Position numbers and translations under genes: made by a program. A DNA stretch of 64,000 nt from Azophilus sp965221465 (GTDB lineage: Bacteria > Pseudomonadota > Gammaproteobacteria > Pseudomonadales > Azotimanducaceae), in assembly GCA_965221465.1 (NCBI GenBank), contig OZ244892.1, positions 620,001 to 684,000 on the forward strand. Reading direction: 5' to 3'. Shown in pieces: positions 7,603 through 15,980 of the stretch. Each line of letters begins with the position of its first letter. Position 1 is the first letter of the stretch. The notes beneath the pieces are model-generated. The model was not told the origin of the DNA and ran no database searches. It worked only from the letters and a program-made list of their open reading frames with translations.

Positions 7603-9240
7603 ATGCGCGACGATGAATTGGCGCAACTGCGGCCGGACTACATTGTGGTCGGAGGCGGGTCGGCTGGATGCGTTGTAGCCGGTCGCCTGTCGGAAAACAG
7701 TGACACCCGAGTATTGCTCCTGGAGGCGGGTGGCTCATCTGATTCGTTCATGGTCAGAATGCCCGCTGGCGTGTCCTCCCTGGTTGAAAACCCAAGGTGG
7801 GATTGGGCTTACCAGACTGCCGCCGACCCATCGCTGAACGGTCGCTCATTCAGTTGGTCCGCCGGCAAATGCCTCGGTGGCAGTAGCTCGATCAATGGCC
7901 AAGTGTACATGCGTGGCATTCCTGATGACTTCGACGAATGGGCAAGGCTGTTGGGCAATACGCCCGATTGGTCCTATCGAGACATGCGGGGGTTTTTCGA
8001 TGCCTGTGAGACCTATCTTGGCGATGACCATGAAGGGCGCGGCAAGAAGGGGCCGCAGTACGTTTCCCCGCTCGCGGATCCACATCCCGTCGCCCATGCT
8101 TTTATGGCAGCCGGCGAGAGCATGGGTTATCCAAGGACTGACCTCAATGGCGACTCACCCGAAGGCTTCGACCTCACGCAATCCACGCAATTCAAGGGCA
8201 GTCGCTTCAGTGCCTACGATGCGTTTATCCGACCGAACCGGTCGCGCAAAAACCTGTTCGTTGTAACAAGGGCGCCCGTCGATCGGGTTTTGTTCGAAAG
8301 TGGCAAGGCCACGGGTGTTGAAGTGGCTCGAAGGAACAAGACCGTCAAGGTTGTCGCCAGCAAGGCCGTCGTTTTGTCAGCCGGAGCTGTTGCATCGCCA
8401 GCCCTGTTGCTCCGCTCCGGCGTCGGCGAGCGTCGCCAACTCGAAACTGCCGGCGTGCCCGTTGTCCATGAACTCAATGGCGTTGGCAAGAACCTTCAAG
8501 AACATCCTGGCGTAGGGATCAGCAAATTCGTCAGCGGTCGGTCGCTCAACGTCGAGCAAAGCCCACATAGAATCGTGCTGGGTCTGTTACGGTACTTGTT
8601 CCAACGCCGTGGACCCTTGTCTTCTCCGGTTGTCCAAGCAATGGCCTATGTGCGCACGGCACCAGAACTCGCGAGGCCGGACGTGCAACTGCACTTCCTT
8701 CCTTTCGCCTACGTGTTGAAAAAGCAGTCCAAATCGGCGTTGACCGCGGAGATGCCAAAGCGGGCGGCCGTCATGTTCAACTCGACCGTTTGCAAGCCCC
8801 AAGGCCGCGGCGAAGTCAGAATTGCGCCGAGTGACAGGGGGCCACAGACAGTCATTGACCACCAGTTGCTTGGCCACGAAGGCGATGTCAACACGCTAGT
8901 GCGGTCATGCAAATTCATATGCCAGCTCTACGAACACCAAGATGTTCGGGCGTTCGTGCTCGAAGACTGTAATCCTGCTCCGGTACCAGCGAGCGATGAC
9001 GAGTGGGTAGAGTATGTCCGAAACAACGCGAACGTTGCCTACCATTCAGCCGGCACCTGCAAAATGGGCCGGCAAGAAGACCCCACGGCCGTGGTGGACA
9101 GTCGGCTACGAGTGATCGGATTGCGTGGTTTGCGGGTGGTCGATGCGTCCATCATGCCGACACTCACCAGTGCAAATACCAACGCACCGGTGATGGCCAT
9201 CGCCGAAAAAGGAGCCTCGTTGCTCGCCAGCGGCAATTGA
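7603..9240 (+). CDS. GMC-family FAD-dependent oxidoreductase (choline/alcohol dehydrogenase-like)
   Basis: A 545-residue FAD enzyme that oxidises an alcohol. The N-terminal dinucleotide fold is DYIVVGGGSAGCVVAGRLSE, ending in LLLEAGG. The middle contains the GMC signature GGSSSINGQVYMRG. The C-terminal active site includes NVAYHSAGTCKMG and SANTNAPVMAIAEK, with the conserved His and Asn. The ATG at 7603 is used; an in-frame TTG at 7546 would add 19 residues and neither has a strong ribosome binding site. It follows the P450 by 120 bases in the same direction and probably oxidises the hydroxylated product. Confidence 0.9.
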   Translation: MRDDELAQLRPDYIVVGGGSAGCVVAGRLSENSDTRVLLLEAGGSSDSFMVRMPAGVSSLVENPRWDWAYQTAADPSLNGRSFSWSAGKCLGGSSSINGQVYMRGIPDDFDEWARLLGNTPDWSYRDMRGFFDACETYLGDDHEGRGKKGPQYVSPLADPHPVAHAFMAAGESMGYPRTDLNGDSPEGFDLTQSTQFKGSRFSAYDAFIRPNRSRKNLFVVTRAPVDRVLFESGKATGVEVARRNKTVKVVASKAVVLSAGAVASPALLLRSGVGERRQLETAGVPVVHELNGVGKNLQEHPGVGISKFVSGRSLNVEQSPHRIVLGLLRYLFQRRGPLSSPVVQAMAYVRTAPELARPDVQLHFLPFAYVLKKQSKSALTAEMPKRAAVMFNSTVCKPQGRGEVRIAPSDRGPQTVIDHQLLGHEGDVNTLVRSCKFICQLYEHQDVRAFVLEDCNPAPVPASDDEWVEYVRNNANVAYHSAGTCKMGRQEDPTAVVDSRLRVIGLRGLRVVDASIMPTLTSANTNAPVMAIAEKGASLLASGN

Positions 9241-9310
9241 GGGCATTGCATTCTGTGCGGACAGTCGTGCGATCCTTTGCAGACTCTCTGAGCTAACAAG
9301 TGACCTCGAG

Positions 9311-9325
9311 CGCACTCACAGTGCG
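9311..9325 (+). terminator. Possible terminator hairpin after the GMC gene
   Basis: CGCACT-CAC-AGTGCG is a perfect 6-bp stem with a 3-base loop, 70 bases after the GMC stop. It lacks a clear T-tract, so intrinsic termination is uncertain. The rest of the 9241-9484 gap shows no gene. Confidence 0.3.
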
Positions 9326-9484
9326 ATGTTGGAGTTCTTATTGCGTTTTCGCCGTCATAGTGTTCAATGGTCAAAGCGCGTTCACGCACCACCGTCGTAA
9401 CTCGTGCGTCGACATTCCAATGTTTTTTGCTACTCGTTCCAACACATACCCTTCGTGGTGCATCGCCTCAGAATTCGAGACCGA

Positions 9485-11320
9485 TCACTTGAATGGTTCG
9501 CGACGCTCCGGGGAGGCGACCAGATCCATCTTGTCGACGTCGAATCGAACCAGACCGAACAGGGTGGTGTACATCAGCGTCCCGTCGAAATCGCATTTGA
9601 CCCCGGTAAACGTTCCGTTGAATGCCGGATCCGTTCCGGATTCGATGGACATCACCGCCTCGCCGGTATCCAGATCGAGGCCCAAGTGGTAGTTCTGTTT
9701 GAGTCGATCGGCGAAGTAGCCATTCACGACCACCATATGACTCGGGGTACTGATGAAGGGTACGGTGGCCAGCACACCAATGTCCGAACGCGACCAGACC
9801 GGTTGCCAGCCGTGTTTGTCGGAGCGCCACTTGAACATCGCGGCGCCCGTCGGCGGGATGCGTGTCGTGCCGACCAGGAAGCCGCGATAAAAAGATCCGC
9901 GGGTGAGATAAGGTTTTGACTTGCCGGAGAAGACGCCGTTGACGACGAAGGCGTAATCGCCGCTGACGACGACAGACTGTTCGGATTGCACCGTATCGGA
10001 GGTGCCGATATCGACCTGCGCTTGATCGGCGATGCGATTGGATTTGGCGCCCTTGGGTGCTTGCCAACCTGCAGGGATCTCGTCTCGCCAAAACGCCACG
10101 AGGCGCATTTTCCTGGCCCCGTCGGTGATGACGACCAGCTTGTCTTCGTTTGGACCGAACCCCATCAAGGTGGGGGTGGCGCCGGTGCCGTCCGCGATCT
10201 TGCCGAAAGGGAGGCTAACGCCAATGTCGTACTCGGCACTCCAGGCACCGTGCTTGGGCGCATCTGAAATGGTTCCGTCTTCCAGTACGGCCAAACGATA
10301 CATGGCTTTGTTGGACGCCACGTAGATGGCGCCGCCGTCGAGTTCGTGGCTGGTGGCAAAACTGTTGGTATAGAGCTCACCTTCCCGTTGTGTTTCATGG
10401 ACATCTACCACTGCAAAGGTGTTGCGGTCGAGGGTGACCAGTTTGCCGCCGAGGGTGTTGATGACGACGTAACCGTTGAAGCTCATGGCAAGGCCAAAGA
10501 CCACATCGGTCGGAAAAATGGTATTGGCCTGCACGCGTTCGTTGTTGAAGAGACGATCGGGCAAGGTGACCTTGTAAGCCGGTTTCAGTTTCGAATAAGG
10601 ATCTGTCGGGTCGGTTTGATCGATGCGAATCAATCCCCGCGAGTTTGACCCGATCAGTCCGTGATCTTTGGTGAACAGCGAGTACAGGATGCCGTGTTGG
10701 ACCTGGTCTTCGACTGCAGACAGCATCCGATTGGGCGTTGTACGCAGATAGTCGGCTAATGCGGATTCGATGTCATCGGGGTCGTCCCGATCGAGGATGT
10801 CTTGTACGGCAGCGCGTTGTTGAATCCGCGTTTCATCGTCCAGAAATTCGAACGCACCCATGGCGTCGGGTGGGGGAAGGTCCAGGCGATCCACTTGCGT
10901 GAACTGACCGTCTGCCCAGATGAGTTTGCGCATGGAAAAACCCGCGAAAAACCAGTGCACTCGTTGGCCTTTCACATTGGCGGTGTAAGCGGGCACGCCC
11001 CAGGCATCGCTGTAGACGATTCGATACCCCTCGTCGGTCATCTCGTAGTGACCTTTCGGTACCGGGAGATCGACGTGATCGGTTTGTGCGTCGTTCCAAT
11101 GGCCCTGGTTGTTATGCACATCTGCGAGATAGGGGTTGGCGGGTACCGTGATTGCCCAAAGAGGTGCGGACGTGCTCGTGACCAGCAGGAGCACTAACTC
11201 TTGGGTGAATTTACGAAGACTCGACCGGCATCCGACACCAACGCTCGTCGCCAGGGCGTCGACGTTTTGTCGCTGAAGCAAAACGCGCGGTCCTGCGCGG
11301 CCACGCTTACGCGAGTGCAT
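9485..11320 (-). CDS. Exported propeller-like protein of unknown function
   Basis: Up to 611 residues. I do not recognise a named family. The body has repeating short beta-strand segments with aspartates (for example GLIGSNSRGLIRIDQ, GYVVINTLGGKLVTLDRNTF, GGAIYVASNKAMYRLAVLEDG, DYAFVVNGVFSG), suggesting a beta-propeller or PQQ-like repeat protein. RSSLRKF followed by LVLLLVTSTSAPLWA looks like a signal peptide. The only in-frame ATG (11320) lies inside repeat element R2, so either the repeat supplies the start and a roughly 30-residue extra lead, or translation begins at a weaker codon such as GTG 11194. It is the last gene of the minus-strand envelope operon, after the phosphatase gene. Confidence 0.6.
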   Translation of the reverse strand: MHSRKRGRAGPRVLLQRQNVDALATSVGVGCRSSLRKFTQELVLLLVTSTSAPLWAITVPANPYLADVHNNQGHWNDAQTDHVDLPVPKGHYEMTDEGYRIVYSDAWGVPAYTANVKGQRVHWFFAGFSMRKLIWADGQFTQVDRLDLPPPDAMGAFEFLDDETRIQQRAAVQDILDRDDPDDIESALADYLRTTPNRMLSAVEDQVQHGILYSLFTKDHGLIGSNSRGLIRIDQTDPTDPYSKLKPAYKVTLPDRLFNNERVQANTIFPTDVVFGLAMSFNGYVVINTLGGKLVTLDRNTFAVVDVHETQREGELYTNSFATSHELDGGAIYVASNKAMYRLAVLEDGTISDAPKHGAWSAEYDIGVSLPFGKIADGTGATPTLMGFGPNEDKLVVITDGARKMRLVAFWRDEIPAGWQAPKGAKSNRIADQAQVDIGTSDTVQSEQSVVVSGDYAFVVNGVFSGKSKPYLTRGSFYRGFLVGTTRIPPTGAAMFKWRSDKHGWQPVWSRSDIGVLATVPFISTPSHMVVVNGYFADRLKQNYHLGLDLDTGEAVMSIESGTDPAFNGTFTGVKCDFDGTLMYTTLFGLVRFDVDKMDLVASPERREPFK

Positions 11321-11355
11321 GGGCGTACGCAGCAGGAGGTTGGCGACGGATGGGG
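11228..11355. repeat. Dispersed inverted-repeat element, copy R2
   Basis: This copy has the same core as R5 (46137): GGGCGTCGACGTTTTGTCGCT, then GAAGCAAAACGCG, then TCCTGCGCGGCC. Its degenerate termini are CACCAACGCTCG and GGAGGTTGGCGACGG. It shares CACGCTTACGCGAGTGCAT with R4. It overlaps the 5' end of the propeller-like gene. Confidence 0.65.
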
Positions 11356-11380
11356 GTTGGATGGGTTAGAACGAAACGCA

Positions 11381-12610
11381 TCATGGGTGAGCCTCTGGAA
11401 TGCTGCTCGCTCGAGTTCGAGGCAGCGGCGTCACGCGATGTTGTGCGTGCAGTTCGCCGTCGGGTTCGAGGGTGTAGTAGTGATCTTCAAAGACATGGAT
11501 CGGACCGCATCGTCGGGTCCCCTTGATGTCTTCGCGTCCGGTTTTGATTGAGACACAGCGTTGATCGCCATCGACGGTCCAGGTGCCCGTCACGGTACCG
11601 CTGGCGTCCGGCATCGACCAGACGTTGGTAAATGAGCCGTCCGCGCGCCACTGGTTGGTGGCCGTCGTGCCCGGCGGTTTTGCAAGCTGCGCGTGGTCTT
11701 CGACATCGCTGAATCGGGCGAGGATTTCTTCAGCCGAAAGCGGTCGACCCGCTTCGCGGGGGTCAGCCAGCACCTGCGCTTTGAAGCGTTGTCGTGTCTC
11801 CGAGTCAATGCCGAGGCCCTTGGTCAGAAAACCGTCGACGGAGCCGTACTCCGACTGAATCGTGTCAAAGAGACTCGTCAGGCTGGAGGCATCCACCCCC
11901 AAAATCTGGCGAAGGGTCGTCTCGTTGGCTCGAGGATTGTGTTGGGTGATCTGTTCGAGGTTTGATTCGATTTGCAGTGCCAGTCGTTCGTTGCTCGCGA
12001 GAAAGTCCTGCATGATGCGACCCTCAGGCACGCCCAGCATCATCAGGATCAGCGCTGTCGCCACGCCAGTTCGGTCTTTGCCCGCAGTGCAATGATAAAG
12101 GTGGGGGAGAGCGGGTTCGTCCGTCAATGAGCGCAGCCAATGGCCCCAGGTTTGTCTCAGGCGGGGATCCAGGACGTTGTTTTCACGGCCAAGGAGCGCC
12201 TGCAGTTCCGAATCTGTGAGCGCACCACTAAAGATTTGCTGTCGTAGTTCAGTGATATCCAGGGCGGGGTTGTTCACATCGAGTGCGCGGTATTGCGGTC
12301 GGTTGAGCCGGCTGAGGGGATTGGGTGCCGCCGCGCGTTCCGCTTCGGTTCTGAAATCGGTGACGCCTGCGAGACCCCAGCCGCGCACGGCTTCGAGGTC
12401 TGTAGCGGTCAGGTTGTGCAGGCTATCGGATCGATAGAGCAGCCCTTTTTGAATCACCAGACCGTCCTGGGTCATGAGCCCGCCGAGGTCTCGGGTGTTG
12501 TGCGTGCCTTCCAGGTCGAGGTCGTGCGTTGCGGCGCTATGCGAAGGGGAATAGAACAGCGAGGTCAGAAGCGTGCTGCTCAGAAGGAGTGGGCGGAGCA
12601 GGGCGTTCAC
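11381..12610 (-). CDS. Exported tyrosine-specific protein phosphatase-like protein
   Basis: A 409-residue protein with an N-terminal signal peptide (LLRPLLLSSTLLTSLFYSPS, then HSA). A dual-specificity/tyrosine phosphatase domain of the bacterial Y_phosphatase3 type follows: TRDLGGL near the start, VTDFRTEAER, and the P-loop HCTAGKDRTGVA (C-x5-R) with catalytic Cys and Arg present. About 100 C-terminal residues (ATNQWRADGSFTNVW onward) form an extra domain not usual for the family. Translation starts at GTG 12610, overlapping the stop of the upstream vWA gene in a GTGA, so the two are translationally coupled. It may act on phospho-substrates (protein, inositol or lipid) in the periplasm. Confidence 0.82.
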   Translation of the reverse strand: MNALLRPLLLSSTLLTSLFYSPSHSAATHDLDLEGTHNTRDLGGLMTQDGLVIQKGLLYRSDSLHNLTATDLEAVRGWGLAGVTDFRTEAERAAAPNPLSRLNRPQYRALDVNNPALDITELRQQIFSGALTDSELQALLGRENNVLDPRLRQTWGHWLRSLTDEPALPHLYHCTAGKDRTGVATALILMMLGVPEGRIMQDFLASNERLALQIESNLEQITQHNPRANETTLRQILGVDASSLTSLFDTIQSEYGSVDGFLTKGLGIDSETRQRFKAQVLADPREAGRPLSAEEILARFSDVEDHAQLAKPPGTTATNQWRADGSFTNVWSMPDASGTVTGTWTVDGDQRCVSIKTGREDIKGTRRCGPIHVFEDHYYTLEPDGELHAQHRVTPLPRTRASSIPEAHP

Positions 12611-13641
12611 CGGGTTCGGTCTCGCCTTGCAACGCCGTCGCCGATGTGGATGGAGACTCGGGGCGGCACGTTTCGTTGCGGCAGCGCCAGGAATGCGCCT
12701 TCGTGGCGGCGCGTGAGTTCGCGCATGAGGATGCCGAAATTCAGGGGCGAACCCGCCACGCCTTCGTTGGAGAAGCCGATGGCATGTATCCGGAAGGCGC
12801 CGCGTCCGGCTTCGGCCGAGGCGACCGCGCGGTCCACGCGATTCAGAAAGCCGTCGAAGTCGTCACCTGCGTAGTCGTCGCCGAAGACGAAGATGGCCAT
12901 CCGACGGTCCTTGTCGTAAAGATCCCGCACGGCTGCCGCGATTCCCGGCGCGGGGTTGCTTGCGGAGTAGGGGAGCCACAGCAGACTTTGCATCCGGTCC
13001 AGCGCGGCGCGCCGGTTTGCAGGGCTGTCGGGTATCCATTGCTGCCGGTTCCCGCCGTACAGGTAGTGGCCCTGATCGTTCAGTATCTGGAACCCCCGCA
13101 CCCGCGGATAGATGGAGAGTACGTGGGTGATTTCCGCCAGCACCCGCTCCCAGATCTGCCGCATGCTGCCGGATGTATCGACGACGAAGGCGATGTATTC
13201 GGAATCGACGGGGATGCCCGCCAACTCCGTATCGAGGGACAACTCCGCCGCGGCAGGAGGCCGGGGCTGTTCGAGAATGCGCACGCCGGCGGCGATGGCT
13301 GCCTTGCGTGCCCGCAGCCGGCTGGCCTCATCGCGGGTGCGGGCGATCAGGTTCTCGAGGTAGCGGGCCTTGTCTTCCTCACTGGTGAGTTCGGCGCCGA
13401 GCACCATGGCCAGTTCGTCGTTTTCGGCCACTTCGCGTTCGAGAGCGGATACTTCTTCCCGCAGGCTGGCAAGCGCCCAGAGCGAGCGGCCGTAGTCGGC
13501 GGCTTGGGAGGTCCGATTGTCCACGGCCAAATCGCCGATCGGCAGTATGAGCACCAGCAGGGCGATGGCGCCGAATGCACAGGCGATCACGTCCAGGAAG
13601 CTGACGGAGGTGTCGGTGTCGTTGTCGCGTTCGCGCTTCAT
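12607..13641 (-). CDS. Membrane-anchored vWA protein with ExbD/MotB-like helix (second anchor)
   Basis: 344 residues. One N-terminal TM helix (about 13-35) reads SFLDVIACAFGAIALLVLI; D17 occupies the place of the proton-carrying Asp of ExbD, TolR and MotB. A coiled coil follows (about 50-115). A von Willebrand A domain begins near 145, with MIDAS motif DTSGS (155-159), and continues through FVFGDDYAGDDFDGF and IHAIGFSNEG. The family logic is a periplasmic metal-dependent adhesion domain on a stator B subunit. The start ATG 13641 overlaps the stop of the preceding vWA gene (ATGA). The combination is not one I can name. Confidence 0.75.
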   Translation of the reverse strand: MKRERDNDTDTSVSFLDVIACAFGAIALLVLILPIGDLAVDNRTSQAADYGRSLWALASLREEVSALEREVAENDELAMVLGAELTSEEDKARYLENLIARTRDEASRLRARKAAIAAGVRILEQPRPPAAAELSLDTELAGIPVDSEYIAFVVDTSGSMRQIWERVLAEITHVLSIYPRVRGFQILNDQGHYLYGGNRQQWIPDSPANRRAALDRMQSLLWLPYSASNPAPGIAAAVRDLYDKDRRMAIFVFGDDYAGDDFDGFLNRVDRAVASAEAGRGAFRIHAIGFSNEGVAGSPLNFGILMRELTRRHEGAFLALPQRNVPPRVSIHIGDGVARRDRTR

Positions 13642-14771
13642 GGCGTCGGCCAGCCCCTGGCGGGAGCGAGCATGCGTCCGCCGCTCAGGGCGGCAAGCAG
13701 CCAGTAGCCGCGCACGGCATTCGCATCGCCTTCCAGCGGGAATAGAATCACGTCCACCGGCACCCCCGCCAGATTCTTGTTGACCACCGCAACGGCGTCC
13801 AGGTAGACGGCCTCGCGGCATCGGGGGGACAGGACAGGCGTTGTGCCCCGACCAGGTGCAGGACAGCCCCGCAAGCTGCCGAGCCGCCGGTCGCCGGGCA
13901 CGGTCGGATAGCCATCGGTCAGGATCAGGAGTTGATTGGGTCTCGGCACCAGGCGCGCCGCGGTCTCGAACACCTTTTTGAGATTGGTCGGCCCGCCGGG
14001 TATTGCCTGTGAAAGGGCAGCGTCCACCGCTTGCGCGTCCGCTCCCGGGCTTCCCTTGACCTGCCAGGCCACCCGTTTTCCATCGTCTGGCTCGGCGCCT
14101 TCGATGTCGGTCAGGTCGCCCGCATAGGTGAAGAGCCGGAAGCGGCTGCCGTCGGGCACCTGCCGGTATGCCCAGCGCGCGGCTTCCCGGGCCGCCACCC
14201 ACTTCGGCGCCATGCGCTTCCGTGCAGGAGCCGATACGCGCAACCGCACGATCTCGACCAGGGCGGGGTGCAGCATGCTGGCGGAGCGGTCCAGGAAGAT
14301 GGCGACGCGATCGTCCGCGATGTTGATGCCGGTGAGTTGCTTCCGGGCAGGCGCCACTTCGGTGGATTCCGGTTCGGTAACGGTACTCTGCAGGGCTTCC
14401 AGATTGGCGGCGCTGTCCCTGAGAGCGGCTCGTTCGGAGCGCAATTCTGCGAGCAGCGAGGCGTACCGGATCGCCCGGGTTCGTTGCTGCGCAGACAGCG
14501 CCTCGAGCGCGCTCGCACCGCGTGCGAGGGCGGCTTCCTGCTCAGCCAGCAGCGATTGCAAGTCGTCTCGGCGTTCTTGTGTCGACGCAATGCTCCGCGC
14601 TGCATCGAGGGTCTGTGCATCGATGTATGCCTGGTCCATCGCCTGGGCATCGGCCGGGCCGTGCTTGACGATCAGCAAAAGCAGCACCGCCGAGCCCAGG
14701 CCGCAGCAGAGCACATCGAGAAAGGCGAGCCCGAAGCCGGGAGCGGTGCGCGGTTGCAGGATTCGTTTCAA
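13638..14771 (-). CDS. Membrane-anchored vWA protein with ExbD/MotB-like helix (first anchor)
   Basis: 377 residues from a TTG start at 14771 that overlaps the stop of the channel gene (TTGA). The TM helix (about 14-36) is FGLAFLDVLCCGLGSAVLLL; D19 is in the same FLDV context as in the downstream paralogue. A long coiled coil (about 47-130) leads to a vWA domain with MIDAS DRSAS (161-165), GPTNLKKVF and LLILTDGYPT. The last 50 residues include several cysteines (CPAPG, SPRCREA). Tight coupling to a MotA/TolQ-like gene indicates that both anchors could assemble with that channel. vWA domains usually bind a protein partner through a metal ion. Confidence 0.75.
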   Translation of the reverse strand: MKRILQPRTAPGFGLAFLDVLCCGLGSAVLLLLIVKHGPADAQAMDQAYIDAQTLDAARSIASTQERRDDLQSLLAEQEAALARGASALEALSAQQRTRAIRYASLLAELRSERAALRDSAANLEALQSTVTEPESTEVAPARKQLTGINIADDRVAIFLDRSASMLHPALVEIVRLRVSAPARKRMAPKWVAAREAARWAYRQVPDGSRFRLFTYAGDLTDIEGAEPDDGKRVAWQVKGSPGADAQAVDAALSQAIPGGPTNLKKVFETAARLVPRPNQLLILTDGYPTVPGDRRLGSLRGCPAPGRGTTPVLSPRCREAVYLDAVAVVNKNLAGVPVDVILFPLEGDANAVRGYWLLAALSGGRMLAPARGWPTP

Positions 14772-15661
14772 ACCGGCTCGGGCTCGATTGCCGGCGCTGG
14801 CGGGGGAGCGACGGGCTGCTCTGCCGAGGTCGATTTGGCCAGAGCGCTGAGGCGCGCAATGAGCTGCGCGGAGACGAAGTGCTTGCAACTCGCGGCCAGG
14901 CGTTCTTCCCGACCCTGCAGCATGCTGGAGAAGAGCATGAGTACGAGGCTCACGAAGAGCGCCACAAACGTCGAGTTGAAGGCGATGCCGAGGCTCGCGG
15001 CCACGCCGGAGATGTCGCCGGACATGGCCTCGCCGGCCCGGGTCAGGGCCTCGCCGATGCCGCGTACGGTGCCGAGGAACCCGATCGATGGAATGGCCCA
15101 CAACACGTAGCGATTGATGGCCAGTTTCGAGTGCAGCATTTCGAGGTGCAGGTCGCAGGCTTCGGCGGCGACCTCGTTGGCCTCGTGAAAGGCTCCGTTC
15201 AGCCGGATGCGGTCGAGGGCCAGGCCAACGCTCGAGAGCAGCAGGGAATCGGGTACCCGGGCGGAGGCATCGGCAACCTTGTGCTGCAGGTCGGCCAGCA
15301 CGCCCTGGCTGTACCGGTCGACCTTGCCGAGTTCGAGGATATCCACCTCCAGCAGGTAGCCTTCGTTTTCGAACAGCCGGTATCGGAAGGCCAGCAACCA
15401 GGCGCTCCACAGCCCGAGAACGATGCAGATTTCCTGTTCGATGTCCTTGAGCACCACGGCCAGGGTGCGCTCGGGAACGGTGGCGGTTGCCTGCGCAGTG
15501 CGAATGGCGTCGCCGGCCAACGGGTCGATGTAGAGCACATAAAACCCGTGCACGACGAGGGCGCAGAGCATCAGGCCGATGACGTCGACGACCGTGCCGT
15601 GACCGGTGGCAAATGCCATCAGCCGTCTGCGCAGCCCTGTGATACCGCTTGTTCCGTTCAT
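14768..15661 (-). CDS. MotA/TolQ/ExbB-family proton channel subunit
   Basis: 297 residues with four predicted TM helices (about 24-45, 78-95, 184-205, 222-248). The MotA_ExbB signature is in the last two: YVLWAIPSIGFLGTVRGIGE and LGIAFNSTFVALFVSLVLML, with the polar Thr/Ser residues that line the ion path in TolQ/ExbB. A cytoplasmic helical region lies between TM2 and TM3, and a Pro-rich tail ends the protein. The start ATG 15661 was chosen because the alternative ATG (15706) overlaps the upstream gene. It should form a pentamer around a dimer of B subunits; the partners are evidently the two FLDV-anchored vWA proteins. No tolA, tolB, pal or tonB is adjacent. Confidence 0.85.
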   Translation of the reverse strand: MNGTSGITGLRRRLMAFATGHGTVVDVIGLMLCALVVHGFYVLYIDPLAGDAIRTAQATATVPERTLAVVLKDIEQEICIVLGLWSAWLLAFRYRLFENEGYLLEVDILELGKVDRYSQGVLADLQHKVADASARVPDSLLLSSVGLALDRIRLNGAFHEANEVAAEACDLHLEMLHSKLAINRYVLWAIPSIGFLGTVRGIGEALTRAGEAMSGDISGVAASLGIAFNSTFVALFVSLVLMLFSSMLQGREERLAASCKHFVSAQLIARLSALAKSTSAEQPVAPPPAPAIEPEPV

Positions 15662-15680
15662 GATTCGTGCACCAACTGCA

Positions 15681-15980
15681 TCAGATGTCCTGGGGAAGGC
15701 TGACATTGGCGTTGACTCGTATGGAGTTCTGCGTCTCGATGGGGATCAGCGGCTCCGTCTCGTCCGCCTCCGGGTTCGACGGCACGGCATCGATAGTCCC
15801 GTCGCTTTCCGAATGCTCGGTCGCCGCGTCCGGCTCGGTCTCTGTAGCGCCGGGTTTGCGGAGGGATGCATCGTCCTCAATGGTTACGGGGCTTTCCGTT
15901 GCGCTCTCCGCGTTTGCGAAAACACCGACCTGAACCGACCAGGCAATCAGGAGAAAAGCGTTCCGTGCAAGGCTGCGCAT
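15681..15980 (-). CDS. Small exported acidic protein of unknown function
   Basis: 99 residues: a signal peptide (RSLARNAFLLIAWSVQVGVF, then ANA) followed by a very acidic, disordered-looking segment rich in Glu, Asp, Thr and Pro (TEPDAATEHSESDGTIDAVP) and a short hydrophobic end (NSIRVNANVSLPQDI). The ATG at 15980 overlaps the stop of the PEGA/FGE gene as TGATG, so it is translationally coupled. No family is recognised. Its place in the operon suggests a periplasmic accessory of the channel. Confidence 0.65.
   Translation of the reverse strand: MRSLARNAFLLIAWSVQVGVFANAESATESPVTIEDDASLRKPGATETEPDAATEHSESDGTIDAVPSNPEADETEPLIPIETQNSIRVNANVSLPQDI

Noticed and set aside
9300..9919. Plus-strand open frames opposite the end of the propeller-like gene.
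   Set aside because: They are antisense to a better-supported minus-strand gene and resemble no protein.
13638..15410. A longer version of the first vWA gene extending upstream to 15410.
   Set aside because: The extension overlaps the MotA/TolQ-type channel gene entirely; TTG 14771 in a TTGA overlap gives the TM-helix start.
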